From positions 62,001 through 126,000 of the forward strand of contig JACPNQ010000001.1 in assembly GCA_016185425.1 (NCBI GenBank): DNA of 64,000 nucleotides. The letters are read 5' to 3'. The DNA comes from Acidobacteriota bacterium (lineage in GTDB: Bacteria > Acidobacteriota > Terriglobia > Bryobacterales > Bryobacteraceae). A model generated the notes under the pieces. The model ran no database searches, had not been told where the DNA came from, and saw nothing but the letters and a program-made list of their open reading frames with translations. Made by a program: the position numbers and the translations under genes. This document shows positions 18,279 through 28,100 of the stretch, piece after piece. The stretch's first letter is position 1; each line of letters opens with the position of its first letter.

Positions 18279-18308
18279 GTCGCGAACGAGTCGTGATAAA
18301 TTCGCGAC
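18279..18308. promoter_or_regulatory. Inverted repeat, candidate activator-binding site (UAS)
   Basis: GTCGCGAA (18279-18286) and TTCGCGAC (18301-18308) form a perfect 8-bp inverted repeat with a 14-bp spacer, just upstream of the -24/-12 promoter. A further TCG-rich half-like sequence (GACGAATTCGCG) adjoins it. The position suits an enhancer for the neighbouring Fis-type activator. It lacks a T-run, so it is unlikely to be a terminator of the STAS gene. Confidence 0.45.
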
Positions 18309-18317
18309 GAATTCGCG

Positions 18318-18593
18318 TTAATGGCCGCGGCACTGCCCCACCCAGCGCTGCACATACGCCGGGCCATTCACGATCTGCACGCCGCGTTCCGAGCAGCCGC
18401 AGAGGAAGTACGCTGACTCGCGATCGAGCAGGCATAGCGACCGCAAGTCGATGATTACACGGCTGGATTTGCCGGCGGCTTCGGTGACGGCTTTGTCGAC
18501 CTCCGCCAGGTGCTCGCGTGTCATATGGCCGACGAAGGCAAGCGTCACGGACTCCGGCGTATCCGCCGTAGTGTCAACGCGAAATAGCTCCAT
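18318..18593 (-). CDS. STAS-like (anti-sigma-factor-antagonist fold) small protein
   Basis: A protein of 91 residues. The pattern 'SVTLAFVGHMTREHLAEVDK', 'SSRVIIDLRSLCLLDRESAY' and 'FLCGCSERGVQIVNGPAYV' matches the beta-alpha layout of STAS domains. The usual phospho-acceptor Ser/Thr after D-L-x-x is replaced by 'LCLLDRES', so classical SpoIIAA-type phosphorylation is uncertain. It lies 29 bp downstream of the sigma-54 activator and just before the efflux promoter, so it may belong to that regulatory unit. Confidence 0.65.
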   Translation of the reverse strand: MELFRVDTTADTPESVTLAFVGHMTREHLAEVDKAVTEAAGKSSRVIIDLRSLCLLDRESAYFLCGCSERGVQIVNGPAYVQRWVGQCRGH

Positions 18594-18622
18594 AACCAGG
18601 TAGTACGCAATTCATAGACCAA

Positions 18623-20257
18623 TCAACCACGCCAGCGAAACGCATGCTTGTTTATACCAAGATTGCGGATGCGGGATTCAAGTGTCGACGCCGGAACGCC
18701 AAGGCGTTGCGCCGCGCCTTTCGGACCGGAGACGCGGCCGCCCGTTTGGCGCAAGACCTCTTCAATTTCGGCGCGCTGGTGATTGCGGTCCTCGGCAGGA
18801 GTCGGCGCGACCGGCGGCGGGGCGTGAATCGGTTCACGCTCCGTCAGCACGCCGGGCTCCAGGCGCAGCCCGCGGCCTTCCGCAAGGATGACGCTGCGCT
18901 CAACGACATTTTGCAGTTCGCGAATATTGCCTGGCCAGCTATAGGCCATCAGCGCGTTGAGTGTGTTGTTATCGATGCCGTCAATGGTCTTGCCCATGCG
19001 CGAGGAGAAGCGCGCGGCGAAGTATTCGACAAGCAGCGGAACATCTTCGCGGCGGTCGCGAAGCGCCGGGCATTCGATGGGAAAGACGTTGAGACGATAG
19101 AAGAGGTCCTCGCGGAAGCGGCCTTCGGCGACTTCGCGGCGCAGGTCGCGGTTCGTCGCGGCGATGACGCGCACGTCGGTTTGAATGGTCGCATTTCCAC
19201 CGACGCGCTCAAACTCTCGCTCCTGCAGAACGCGCAACAGCGCGATCTGCATCATCGGCGGGAGTTCGCCGATCTCATCAAGAAAGATCGTCCCGCCGTC
19301 CGCGACTTCGAAGCGGCCCAGCCGCCGCTGCGTCGCGCCTGTGAAGGCGCCCTTCTCGTGGCCGAACAGTTCGCTTGCGATCAGCTCTTGCGGCAGCGAC
19401 GCGCAGTTGACCTTCACCATCGCGCGTCCCGCGCGCGCGGAGCGGCGGTGGATCGCGCGCGCGACGAGCTCCTTGCCGGTTCCCGTCTCGCCGGTCAGGA
19501 GTACCGTGGCGTCCGTTGGCGCGACGCGATCGACGCTTTCCAAAACGCGGCTGAGAAGCGGCGACGACCCGATGATCTCCTCGTACATCGAGCCGGAGTC
19601 GATTTCGCTCTGGAGTATTTCGTTCTCGTGCTTGAGCTGCTCCTGCAGCGTCTTGATCTTTTCGTACGCCAGCGCGTTGGCTACTGCGATCGAAACAACG
19701 CTGGATGCGTCTTCGATGAGCTGCAATTCGTCGGCACGGAACTTCATCGGCCGATATGTGATGAAATGCATCGCGCCGATAAGCTTCTCCCGCCGTTTGA
19801 GCGGGACGCTGATGTAACTGCAAATGCCGTTGTTCCAGAGCAGCTCCTCTTCCGGGAACCGCCGGTCGGCTTCCAGATCCTCGCAAACGTAGGTGTCGCT
19901 GGAGTTTGCGAACAAACTGACGCAGGAATCGGCAAGCGGGACTTGCACCACCATGCTGCCCTGAATGGGGCTTTTCGAGCGCTTGGCGCGGACGCGGGCG
20001 AGCAGGCTGTTGACGTTCTCGCCGGGGTGGCGCGGCGTGTCGTCCACGTGCAGCGAGTGCAGGCGGATATACCCGGACTCAATCACAACCAGGCCGATCG
20101 CGTCGAAAACCCTCCGGCATCGCATCGCGACGGAGATTGCCTCCAGCACGTCGGCCAGGTCGAGATGGGAATTCGCCGCTTTCGAAACTTCCAGCAGGAA
20201 TTGGGCGCGGTACTCCGCCTTGAGATGTGCGGGAAGCGTTTCTTCTAGGGCGCCCAT
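18623..20257 (-). CDS. Sigma-54-dependent transcriptional activator (GAF-AAA+-Fis)
   Basis: A protein of 544 residues. An N-terminal GAF-type sensor (about residues 25-195, '[20 protein letters not shown]', '[18 protein letters not shown]') is followed by a short coiled coil and a full AAA+ enhancer-binding domain: Walker A '[18 protein letters not shown]', the sigma-54 contact loop 'GAFTGA' within '[17 protein letters not shown]', Walker B '[14 protein letters not shown]', and an R-finger region. A Fis helix-turn-helix ends the protein ('[20 protein letters not shown]'). SD AGGAG precedes ATG 20257. It is FhlA/NorR-like in plan. The -24/-12 site found upstream of the efflux genes is its likely target. 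Confidence 0.95.
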   Translation of the reverse strand: MGALEETLPAHLKAEYRAQFLLEVSKAANSHLDLADVLEAISVAMRCRRVFDAIGLVVIESGYIRLHSLHVDDTPRHPGENVNSLLARVRAKRSKSPIQGSMVVQVPLADSCVSLFANSSDTYVCEDLEADRRFPEEELLWNNGICSYISVPLKRREKLIGAMHFITYRPMKFRADELQLIEDASSVVSIAVANALAYEKIKTLQEQLKHENEILQSEIDSGSMYEEIIGSSPLLSRVLESVDRVAPTDATVLLTGETGTGKELVARAIHRRSARAGRAMVKVNCASLPQELIASELFGHEKGAFTGATQRRLGRFEVADGGTIFLDEIGELPPMMQIALLRVLQEREFERVGGNATIQTDVRVIAATNRDLRREVAEGRFREDLFYRLNVFPIECPALRDRREDVPLLVEYFAARFSSRMGKTIDGIDNNTLNALMAYSWPGNIRELQNVVERSVILAEGRGLRLEPGVLTEREPIHAPPPVAPTPAEDRNHQRAEIEEVLRQTGGRVSGPKGAAQRLGVPASTLESRIRNLGINKHAFRWRG

Positions 20258-20322
20258 TTCGCTCCTGGTACCTTTATCTATTCTCTCATTGGCGCGTGAT
20301 ATGCTACGCCCAGCAATTAGGA

Positions 20323-21660
20323 ATGCCAGGGAAAACGAGTCAGACCGCCCACGCTGTCGCGTCGTCGAAGCTAGCGCAATCGGGCCCGTATGCCGGCGCG
20401 TTTAAGGAACACTTCAGTCAGATTATCGCCAGTCCGGCATTCAAAGGCAGCCGGCGCAGCCAGGAGTTCCTGCAGTACATCGTCGACAAGGCGCTGCAAG
20501 GTCAACTCGACGCGCTGAAGGAGCGGGTGCTGGGCGTGGAGTTGTTCGGGCGGCCCGCGACCTACGATACGAGTGAAGACGCCATCGTGCGCGTGACCGC
20601 CAGCGATCTTCGGCGGCGGCTGCACCAGTTCTATGCGAACGCGGAGCCCGATTTTCCGTTGCGCATCGAGCTGCCGGCCGGTTCGTATCAGCCGGAATTT
20701 CGCTGGATTGAGCGCCGCCCGGTGCCGCTGGAAGTTGTCTCCGCCACGCCCGTGGAAGTGCCGAATGAATTCATCGCGCCGCAAAAGCCACCGCTGTGGC
20801 GAGTCCCGCGCGTCGCGCTCTACGCCGTTCTGGTCGCGCTGCTGGCGACGGCGGGCTATATGTGGGGCGATCGTGTAGTTGCATCGCGGCAAACGGCCGC
20901 GAACTTCCATCCCTGGGCATCCATTCTAAATGCGAAGCTGGAGCCCCGTATCGTGTTTTGCGATCCGGAGATCTCGCTGATTCAGCACCTGGTGCACTTT
21001 CAGATCACGCTTTCCGACTACGCCAACCGCCGCTATCTCCCTGCCACAGCAACGTTGACGCCGGAGATGCAGGCGGCTGTCGATGCGATGCGCGGAACGA
21101 AGGTGGCCTATGCGGATTCCACCATCGCGCTGAACATCGCGGAGCTTGCCGCTTCGGCCGGTCGCAAAGTCCGGACGCACCCGGCGCGGCAGTTGCAGTT
21201 GCTCGATTTCAAGACTGACGACAACTTCATTCTGCTCGGCAGTCCGCGTTCGAATCCCTGGTTTGGATTGTTTGAAGAGAAGCTGGATTTCCGCTTCGAA
21301 TACGACGCGTCGACCGGGCAGGAAATCATCGTCAACAAACATCCGGCGCGCGGCGAGTTGGCGCGGTACCTGCCAACAGCGAAGGGCGGTGGCACCGGAC
21401 AGGCATATGCTGTCGTTGCGTTCCTTCCGAATCCGGGGCAGAGAGGGAACGTGATGCTGCTTGCCGGCTCGAACGCGGAAGCGACCGAGGCCGCGGGGAA
21501 TCTGGCAACGAATGTCGAAGCGTTGTCGCGCACCCTGCGGGAGCACGCCTTTGACCCGGCGAAACCGAATCAGCCGTTCGAGATCCTGCTGCGCGTGGCG
21601 ACGATGGCCGGTTCGCCGAACACGTATGAAGTGGTGGCCTGCCACAAGCTGAAGGCTTAA
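20323..21660 (+). CDS. Membrane-anchored acidobacterial regulator-like protein
   Basis: 445 residues from ATG 20323 ([12 protein letters not shown]); the frame opens further upstream but that part runs into the divergent activator's start. The cytoplasmic N-terminal domain has the family pattern '[19 protein letters not shown]', '[20 protein letters not shown]' and '[20 protein letters not shown]', a winged-helix-like module common in Acidobacteria. One TM helix ('[17 protein letters not shown]') follows, then an outer domain of about 260 residues without a recognised fold. It probably senses something outside and controls transcription; the target is unknown. Its stop overlaps the convergent cytochrome gene by 4 bp. 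Confidence 0.8.
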   Translation: MPGKTSQTAHAVASSKLAQSGPYAGAFKEHFSQIIASPAFKGSRRSQEFLQYIVDKALQGQLDALKERVLGVELFGRPATYDTSEDAIVRVTASDLRRRLHQFYANAEPDFPLRIELPAGSYQPEFRWIERRPVPLEVVSATPVEVPNEFIAPQKPPLWRVPRVALYAVLVALLATAGYMWGDRVVASRQTAANFHPWASILNAKLEPRIVFCDPEISLIQHLVHFQITLSDYANRRYLPATATLTPEMQAAVDAMRGTKVAYADSTIALNIAELAASAGRKVRTHPARQLQLLDFKTDDNFILLGSPRSNPWFGLFEEKLDFRFEYDASTGQEIIVNKHPARGELARYLPTAKGGGTGQAYAVVAFLPNPGQRGNVMLLAGSNAEATEAAGNLATNVEALSRTLREHAFDPAKPNQPFEILLRVATMAGSPNTYEVVACHKLKA

Positions 21661-23219
21661 GGGCGTGTGACGCGCTGAAGAAACTGGCGGGCGCGCGCGA
21701 GATCGGGCTGCAGCCGCAGACTCATTTGATAGGCCGCCGCCGCGCCCGTGCGATCGCCTGTGGCTTCGCGGCATACGCCAAGGTTAAGCCACGAAGCGGG
21801 GTCATCCGGTTCCAGTTCGATAGCGCGGTACATCAGCTTCAGCGCGTCGGCCGATCGATTCTGATCGACATAGAGGATCGCCAGCGCATTCAGGACCTTC
21901 GCGTCATTCGGAGCCGGTTCAAGAAGTTGGATTGCGGCAACCGATTCGCCGCGCGCCATCATCAACTCCGCTGCCGCGACTAGCGCGCCTCCATTGCGAT
22001 AGGCGCGAATAGCGTCCGTGGCTCGCCCGGCTTGTTTGTATGCTTCCGCGAGCACAATCCATACCTCGCTGTTGGACGGCTTGGCGGCCTCCAGCGATTG
22101 GATGTCACGCTGCGCCATCGCGAGCGAAAGACGTGCCGCCGGAGTATCGGGGAGCTGTGGTGGATAGAGTAATCGGACGGGCCCGGTCATGCGGTCATGC
22201 CGCTCGGCGATGGGCGCGGTCTGATCCGTTGCGAAAGGCCGGCGGCGGATACGGTGATCGGTCATGACGACGTGCACCGCATCCTCCGTGCGCCGTTTCT
22301 GCATGTGGCATCCGGTACAATTCGCGCGCGCCGGCTCGTGCGATCCGGCGTGGCACGAACGGCAGACTTGCGTGAAGTGCGGCGCATCCGTATTTTGTTC
22401 GTGCGGGTTGTGGCAGGAGGTACAGGTCAGCCTTCCGCCGCTCTTCTGAAAGCATGCGGACTTCAACATCCCGTAGCCCGCGCCGTTGACCGTAATGCGG
22501 TCATCGGCCGGAGCGGCGAATTCGAAATAAGTGATGTAGTCGCTGAGCCGCTCGCCGGGGCGGTAGGAGAAGACGCCGCGCCCTGGAGTGCGCACTGCAT
22601 CGGGAAGAGTACCGCTCGCCGATTCGAGATGACATTGCAGACAGACTTCGAGCCGCCGCTCCGCGCCCAACTTTGCCGGATTGACGGCATGCCGCGCGCC
22701 CGGCCCGTGACAACGCTGGCAATCGATGCCGTTCGCGAGTCCGCTGTTCGCTTGCGATGGATAGCCGTTGTGGCAGAAGAGGCAGGAGTCTGTCACCTCC
22801 CGGCGGAAGCCGGAATGATCGGGACGATCGTAGCCGGGGCTCATCCGCCACATCCCGCCTTTCTCCGCGTACCAGCTCAACGGCAGTTCGATCAGCTTCC
22901 CGGCCGCTGTGCGATGCAGAAACGTTTGCGAATGGTTGCCGGAGCCGACGGCGTGCGTGATGCTTCGCTCGAAACCGTAAGGTTCACGGTGCAGCATTGT
23001 TTCGCCCTCTCGTTTTACGAGCGAATAGGATTCGCCGGATGCTTCGTGACGATAGCCGCTTGAGGGCGGGATTACCGGTTCGGCGCGGAAGGACCGGCCC
23101 ATGCCGGTCCGCATGTAGCTCGCGTAGATCCTGGCATGGCAAGGCTGACAGGTGCTGGGATCGACGTAGCCCGGCTCCGCCGCGGCGATGGGGAGCGTGA
23201 GCAAGGCAAGCCACCGCAC
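21657..23219 (-). CDS. Seven-haem cytochrome c with C-terminal TPR repeats
   Basis: 520 residues from GTG 23219, chosen because GGGGAGG lies 8 nt upstream and a signal peptide (VRWLALLTLPIAAAE) follows at once; longer frames overlap the preceding gene. Seven CxxCH motifs: CQPCH, CLFCH, CQRCH, CLQCH, CTSCH, CRSCH and CTGCH. TPR-like repeats fill the C-terminal part ('VWIVLAEAYKQAGRATDAI', 'ADALKLMYRAIELEPDDPAS', 'LNLGVCREATGDRTGAAAAY'). It is a periplasmic electron-transfer protein of unknown partner. It is a tandem paralogue of the gene just upstream. Confidence 0.9.
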   Translation of the reverse strand: MRWLALLTLPIAAAEPGYVDPSTCQPCHARIYASYMRTGMGRSFRAEPVIPPSSGYRHEASGESYSLVKREGETMLHREPYGFERSITHAVGSGNHSQTFLHRTAAGKLIELPLSWYAEKGGMWRMSPGYDRPDHSGFRREVTDSCLFCHNGYPSQANSGLANGIDCQRCHGPGARHAVNPAKLGAERRLEVCLQCHLESASGTLPDAVRTPGRGVFSYRPGERLSDYITYFEFAAPADDRITVNGAGYGMLKSACFQKSGGRLTCTSCHNPHEQNTDAPHFTQVCRSCHAGSHEPARANCTGCHMQKRRTEDAVHVVMTDHRIRRRPFATDQTAPIAERHDRMTGPVRLLYPPQLPDTPAARLSLAMAQRDIQSLEAAKPSNSEVWIVLAEAYKQAGRATDAIRAYRNGGALVAAAELMMARGESVAAIQLLEPAPNDAKVLNALAILYVDQNRSADALKLMYRAIELEPDDPASWLNLGVCREATGDRTGAAAAYQMSLRLQPDLARARQFLQRVTRP

Positions 23220-23220
23220 G

Positions 23221-25182
23221 CTAGCGCCCTCCCCTTGATTTGATTTGCAGAGCGAGCGTGAGGCTGCGCTGCGCTTCAGCGTGGCCGGGGCGCAGGCGCA
23301 AGACCTCGCGGAATTCCGCGATGGCCGCGTCAATTCTCCCGATGTCGCCCAGCAACTGCCCCAGCGCAAGACGCGCCTCGACGAAATTTCCATCGAGCTG
23401 TAGTGCGCGCCTGTACTCGGCCAACGCGGCCTGTGTCGCATTCGTCTCCTGCAACACTCGCGCCAGGTTATAGCGCGCTCGCACATCCTTCGGATTCAAC
23501 TCCAGCGCGCGGCGAAACGCGGAGATCGCGGCTGGGAGTGCACCCTGCGCCGCAAGCACGCGCCCCAAATTGTTGTGCGCATCGCTGAGCGCCGGCTGAA
23601 TCTGAAGCGACCGCTCCAACGCTGCGCGCGCCTCCATCGTCTTGCCCTGATCGGCGAGCAAACTGCCCAGATTGCCGTGCGCCTCCGCATAGGTCGGCCG
23701 CATTGCGATGGCCTGGCGATAGTGCGCTTCGGCGCCGGCAATATCGCCAGACTTGCGCAGAAGATTTCCCCACGCATATTCCGATTCGGGGAATGCGGGC
23801 GATACCTTCGCGAACTCCGCGCGCGCCTCGTCCAATCTTCCCGCGGCCTCCAGCGCCTGTGCCAAGTTATATCGCGCATGAAGCAGCGCCGGTTCCTTGC
23901 CAATCGCCCGCGTCAACGCATCGATCGCCTTGTCCGGGCGCTGCTCACGCAAATAACCTTCGCCCAGCACTGCGAGCGCTTGCCCTGGCAGTTCCGCCGC
24001 GTGGCGCTCCAATAGGTCAATGCCTCCATGGCGGCCCGTAATCATCGCGACACCTAAATACACATCCGCATCCGGTAGAGTTGCCGGATAGTAGAGCGCC
24101 GGCATACCTGCCCGCCGCTCCCCGCTTTTAATAAGCCGCCGCTGCACCTTGTGATCCGTCATCACCACGCGCGGCGCATCCTCTGTAGGCCGCTTCGGCA
24201 TGTGACAGCCGGCACATCCTCCTGTCTCCAGCGGAGGATGGCCGGCGGCCTTTACGGTCGCGTGGCAGTTCCGGCACGTCTCGCCGCGATTCCGAAAGTC
24301 GTGCGGGTTGTGGCAGGTGGTGCAGGTCATCTTCCCGCCGCTCTTCTGGAAGCAGGCCGACTGCCTCATGCGGTACGCCTGGTTTACCACCTCAAACTTC
24401 TCTTTCCGGTCATCGTCAAACTGCACGGCATAGTCCGTCAACCGCTCCCCGGGCCGATACGAATTCACCGGGCGCCCGAACCGCCGCACCATCGCGGGCA
24501 ATTCCGCGCTGGTCGTCTCCAAGTGGCATTGCATGCAGACATCGAGCTGCCGTTCTGTGTCGAGCTTGGCCGGATTCACGATCGCGCCCGCCACTTCCGC
24601 ACGAGGCTTGCCCGATGCCGCCAACTCCACATGCCGTCCGCCCGGTCCGTGACATCGCTGACAGTCAATCCCCGTTGCGAGCTTGCCATCCGCCGCAGGA
24701 TAGCCGTTGTGGCAGAACAGGCATCGATCGTCGACGATGCGCGTAAAGTCCGGCGGCTGCGCAACGTCGAAGCCGGGGCTCATCGCCCACTGCTTTCCGT
24801 CGCTGTACCACGTCAGCGGCAGCTCAATGAACTCGCCGCCGGCATTGCGGTGGAGAAACGTGCGCGCATGATTACCGGAGCCGACGGCGTGCGTCGCTTC
24901 CAACTCGAATGCATTCTCCCCCAGCCGCCGTTGAATCACGCGCCCATCGCGAACGATTACTTCATACTCGCGTTTCGACGCCGCATGCGAATAGCGCCCG
25001 GCCGGCGCATCCGCCGCCGGAGCGAACGCCCTCGCCATCCCTACCTTCTGATAGCTGTCGTAAACAGCCACATGGCAGCCACGGCAAGCTTTCGTATCGA
25101 TGTAGCTCGCGACCGGAACTGGCGCGCGTCCACACGAACTCAGCATGCCAATGGCTGCCAGGCTGAAAACGATTCGAAACAA
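23221..25182 (-). CDS. Seven-haem cytochrome c lipoprotein with long TPR array
   Basis: A protein of 653 residues. Lipobox 'GMLSSC' ends a signal peptide, so it is membrane-anchored. Seven CxxCH motifs: CRGCH, CLFCH, CQRCH, CMQCH, CTTCH, CRNCH and CAGCH, in the same order and spacing style as the downstream paralogue ('ATHAVGSGNHARTFLHRNAG' vs 'ITHAVGSGNHSQTFLHRTAA'). At least six TPRs follow ('AYRQ'-type helices such as 'AEAHYRQAIAMRPTYAEAHG', 'ARAALERSLQIQPALSDAHN'). It lies 8 bp downstream of the TonB-dependent receptor and 1 bp before the paralogue, in one operon. Confidence 0.92.
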   Translation of the reverse strand: MFRIVFSLAAIGMLSSCGRAPVPVASYIDTKACRGCHVAVYDSYQKVGMARAFAPAADAPAGRYSHAASKREYEVIVRDGRVIQRRLGENAFELEATHAVGSGNHARTFLHRNAGGEFIELPLTWYSDGKQWAMSPGFDVAQPPDFTRIVDDRCLFCHNGYPAADGKLATGIDCQRCHGPGGRHVELAASGKPRAEVAGAIVNPAKLDTERQLDVCMQCHLETTSAELPAMVRRFGRPVNSYRPGERLTDYAVQFDDDRKEKFEVVNQAYRMRQSACFQKSGGKMTCTTCHNPHDFRNRGETCRNCHATVKAAGHPPLETGGCAGCHMPKRPTEDAPRVVMTDHKVQRRLIKSGERRAGMPALYYPATLPDADVYLGVAMITGRHGGIDLLERHAAELPGQALAVLGEGYLREQRPDKAIDALTRAIGKEPALLHARYNLAQALEAAGRLDEARAEFAKVSPAFPESEYAWGNLLRKSGDIAGAEAHYRQAIAMRPTYAEAHGNLGSLLADQGKTMEARAALERSLQIQPALSDAHNNLGRVLAAQGALPAAISAFRRALELNPKDVRARYNLARVLQETNATQAALAEYRRALQLDGNFVEARLALGQLLGDIGRIDAAIAEFREVLRLRPGHAEAQRSLTLALQIKSRGGR

Positions 25183-25190
25183 GAATCAGT

Positions 25191-28100
25191 TTAGAACACC
25201 ACTTTCAAACCAAGTTGCGCCGTACGGTTGCCGCTAGCATTCGTGATGACACCGAACAACTGCTGATTCGACATATCGTTCGTGGGGTTCGACCAGGTCT
25301 TCTGGTTGAAGAGGTCGAACACCTCCAGCCGCAGGTCCGCCTTGATGCGTTCCTTGACGGGAATGCCCTTCGTAACTGCGACGTTGGTGCGGACAACGGG
25401 AAAGGCGCGCGTTGCGCCGTTCAAGCGCGGCGCGTTGCCAAACGGATCGGCGAATGGATTCGTTCTGCGCTGGAAGGCGGCGCTGTTATAGAACTTGTCC
25501 ACCGAAGGATCGAATCTGTCACCCGTCACGGGCGCGCGCCAATCGTTGGTCAACACGTTCGGGCGCGGCGTGCCGCCCTTCAGGTTGTTGACGTATCCGT
25601 TGTCGATAATGCCCATTGGATAGCCGCTCTGCGCAAACATGAACGAGCTGAGATTCCAGTTGCCGACAATGTAGCTGGCCGGTCCGGAGGTCAGGTACTT
25701 CTTGCCCTTACCAAACGGGAAGTCATAGCTGCCGGTGAGCTTGAACATGTGCGGAAGATCCAGCACACCGTAGGATTTCTCGTTCCTGCGGTTGAACTGA
25801 TTCTGCGCGGCGCCCGCGCCGACGCCGGAGCCGACCACGCCCGCGATCCAGGGTTCGGACGAGTCGGCGTCGGTCAGCAGCTTTGACCACGTATAACTTG
25901 CCAATAGGCTGAGGCCGCCGGAGAAGCGTTTGGTGACCTTCAGGATGCCGGCATGATATGTGGAGTTGCCGCTGTGATTCATCATGCCGCCGGTAGTGAT
26001 GCCCTGATACTGCGGGAACACGCGAAGCGACTGGCCGAGCGTTGCGTTCGCGCCGAGAAGCGACTTAAAGTTCGCGAATGGCGGCCTGAAACCGAGCGCG
26101 GCCACTTCCGGATCGTCGATCTGGCGGTTCAACAGGTTGCCGAGATAGGCGTACTTCGGATCGATCTGCATGATGTTCACGCGATCGGAGGCGAGATGCG
26201 TGCCTTTGCTGCCGGTGTAGGTGAGGTCGACGACGAAGTTACCCGGCAGCACGCGCGACAGCGCAAGGTTCCAGTTGGAGGTGCTTGGCAGACGCCCGGT
26301 TTCCGCCGCGCCGTACCAGGGCAGGCTGAATCCGGCGTTGAAACCGGGATTGATGAACGGAGGCGCTTCCCAACCGGGGAATCCTTGATCCCAATTGAAG
26401 GCGGAGTTGATGCCCTGGTTCTGGCTAGTCCAGCTCGGCGCGTTGGTGAAGCCGTTGTTCGCGCCACCCAGACCCGGCGCCTTGTTGGTGCCATAGAAAA
26501 TGCCGGCACCCGCGCGGACGACGGTCTTGCTTGTGATCTGGTAAGCGGCGCCGAAGCGCGGGCCCCAGCCGGCGGCGTTGTCGTAGAGTTGGCGGCGGCC
26601 TTCGCGGCCGGTACCGTTGCCGAGGAAGCGCAAGGCGCCAGGCTGGCCGTTAGCCGCCGGATTCGGCAGCGCCGGATCGAAGAAGGAGAAGCGATCGTAC
26701 TTCTCAAAGACGCCCATGTTTATTTCGTAGCGCAGGCCGATATTCAGAGTCAGCCGCGATGTGACCTTCCAATCGTCCTGCGCATACGCCGCATGATACG
26801 GGAACCGCATCATGGAAGTGTTCGGAATCGTGAAGTTGCCGGCGTAGACCTCGCCGAGCAGGAATGACGCGAACGAGCTGCCGGAGTTGCCGTTGTTCTC
26901 CGTGGGGCGGGAGGTGCTCAGCCGGTCGAACGCAAACGAGCCCGCGGCGGTATTGCGGTTGTTCGTGTTGAGGAACATCTTCTGGTAGCTGTAGCCGAAC
27001 TTGAAGCTGTGGTTGCGCTTGATCCAGGTGAGGTTCTCGTCGATGCCGTAGACCGTGTGGTATTCGTCCCAAAGCTTGGAGCTGTCCCAACCGTAATAGT
27101 TGTCGTTACGGAAGCTGACCGAAGGGAACGTGGTGTTGTAGCCGGGGTTGTTGCGCACGGCCCCGCCGAGCTTGTCGCCCCAGTTCTGGCCGAACGGTTC
27201 GGCGGTGATGTCGTGTTCCGGATGCGTCAGCCGGTGGGCGCCGATGGTGATGTTATTCACGAGCGCCGGGCTGAAGACATGGCTGTCGTTCAGGCGGAAA
27301 ACGTTACCGTAATATTGATCGCCGTGATAGTACTTGCGTCCGGAGAGCGGGTAGGGAAGCGCGCTCCAATTGAGCGGATTCGCCGGGTCCGTGTCGTAGG
27401 CATTATTGAACCACTGGCCGTTCTTTGTATACGTGAAGGCCAGGCGGTTCTTGACGCCGAAATTGTGATCGAACTTCGTGGTGTAGGCGTTTTCGATGCG
27501 CTTTTTCGGCTCGCCGCCGGGGGCGATGTAATTCAGCGTGAGGCCCGGCGCGGTGGGCTTCGGATAATACTGCGTAATGGTCCGTGAGAGGCGGCTGAAC
27601 CGCGTCTGCGGGATCATGTTGCCGGGGAACATGTCGCGCACCAGGGCGCCAGAGCTGTCGGTGCGCAGCGTGGAAGGATCGAAGATCGGAACCAGGTTGC
27701 CGTTCGGCAGTTTCCAGTTTGAGAAATTTCCCTGCAGCATTTCGGGAAGCGGAATCGTCTGCTGCGACGCGCCGGAGTTGTCCGGCCAGCGGTAGCCTTC
27801 ATAGGAGAAGAAGAAGTAGGTCTTGTTTTTGCCGTTGTAGACTTTCGGAATTACGATCGGACCGCCGACGGTGGCGCCGAAGTCGTTGCGGTGGAACTTC
27901 GGGCGCGCGCGGCCGACCTTGTTATTCAGCCAGGAGTTGGCATTCAGCCAGTCGCCTTGGAAGAAGTCGAATCCGCTGCCGTGCAGCTCATTGGTGCCGG
28001 ACTTCGTGGTGACGCTGATGTTCCCGCCGCTTGCGCGGGAGTGTTCGGCCTTGAACGACGAGGTGTCGATGCGGAACTCTTCGACGGAGTCGACGGAGGG

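Noticed and set aside
18644..20248. 534-codon open frame antisense to the sigma-54 activator
   Set aside because: It mirrors the AAA+ gene and has the composition of a complementary-frame artefact.
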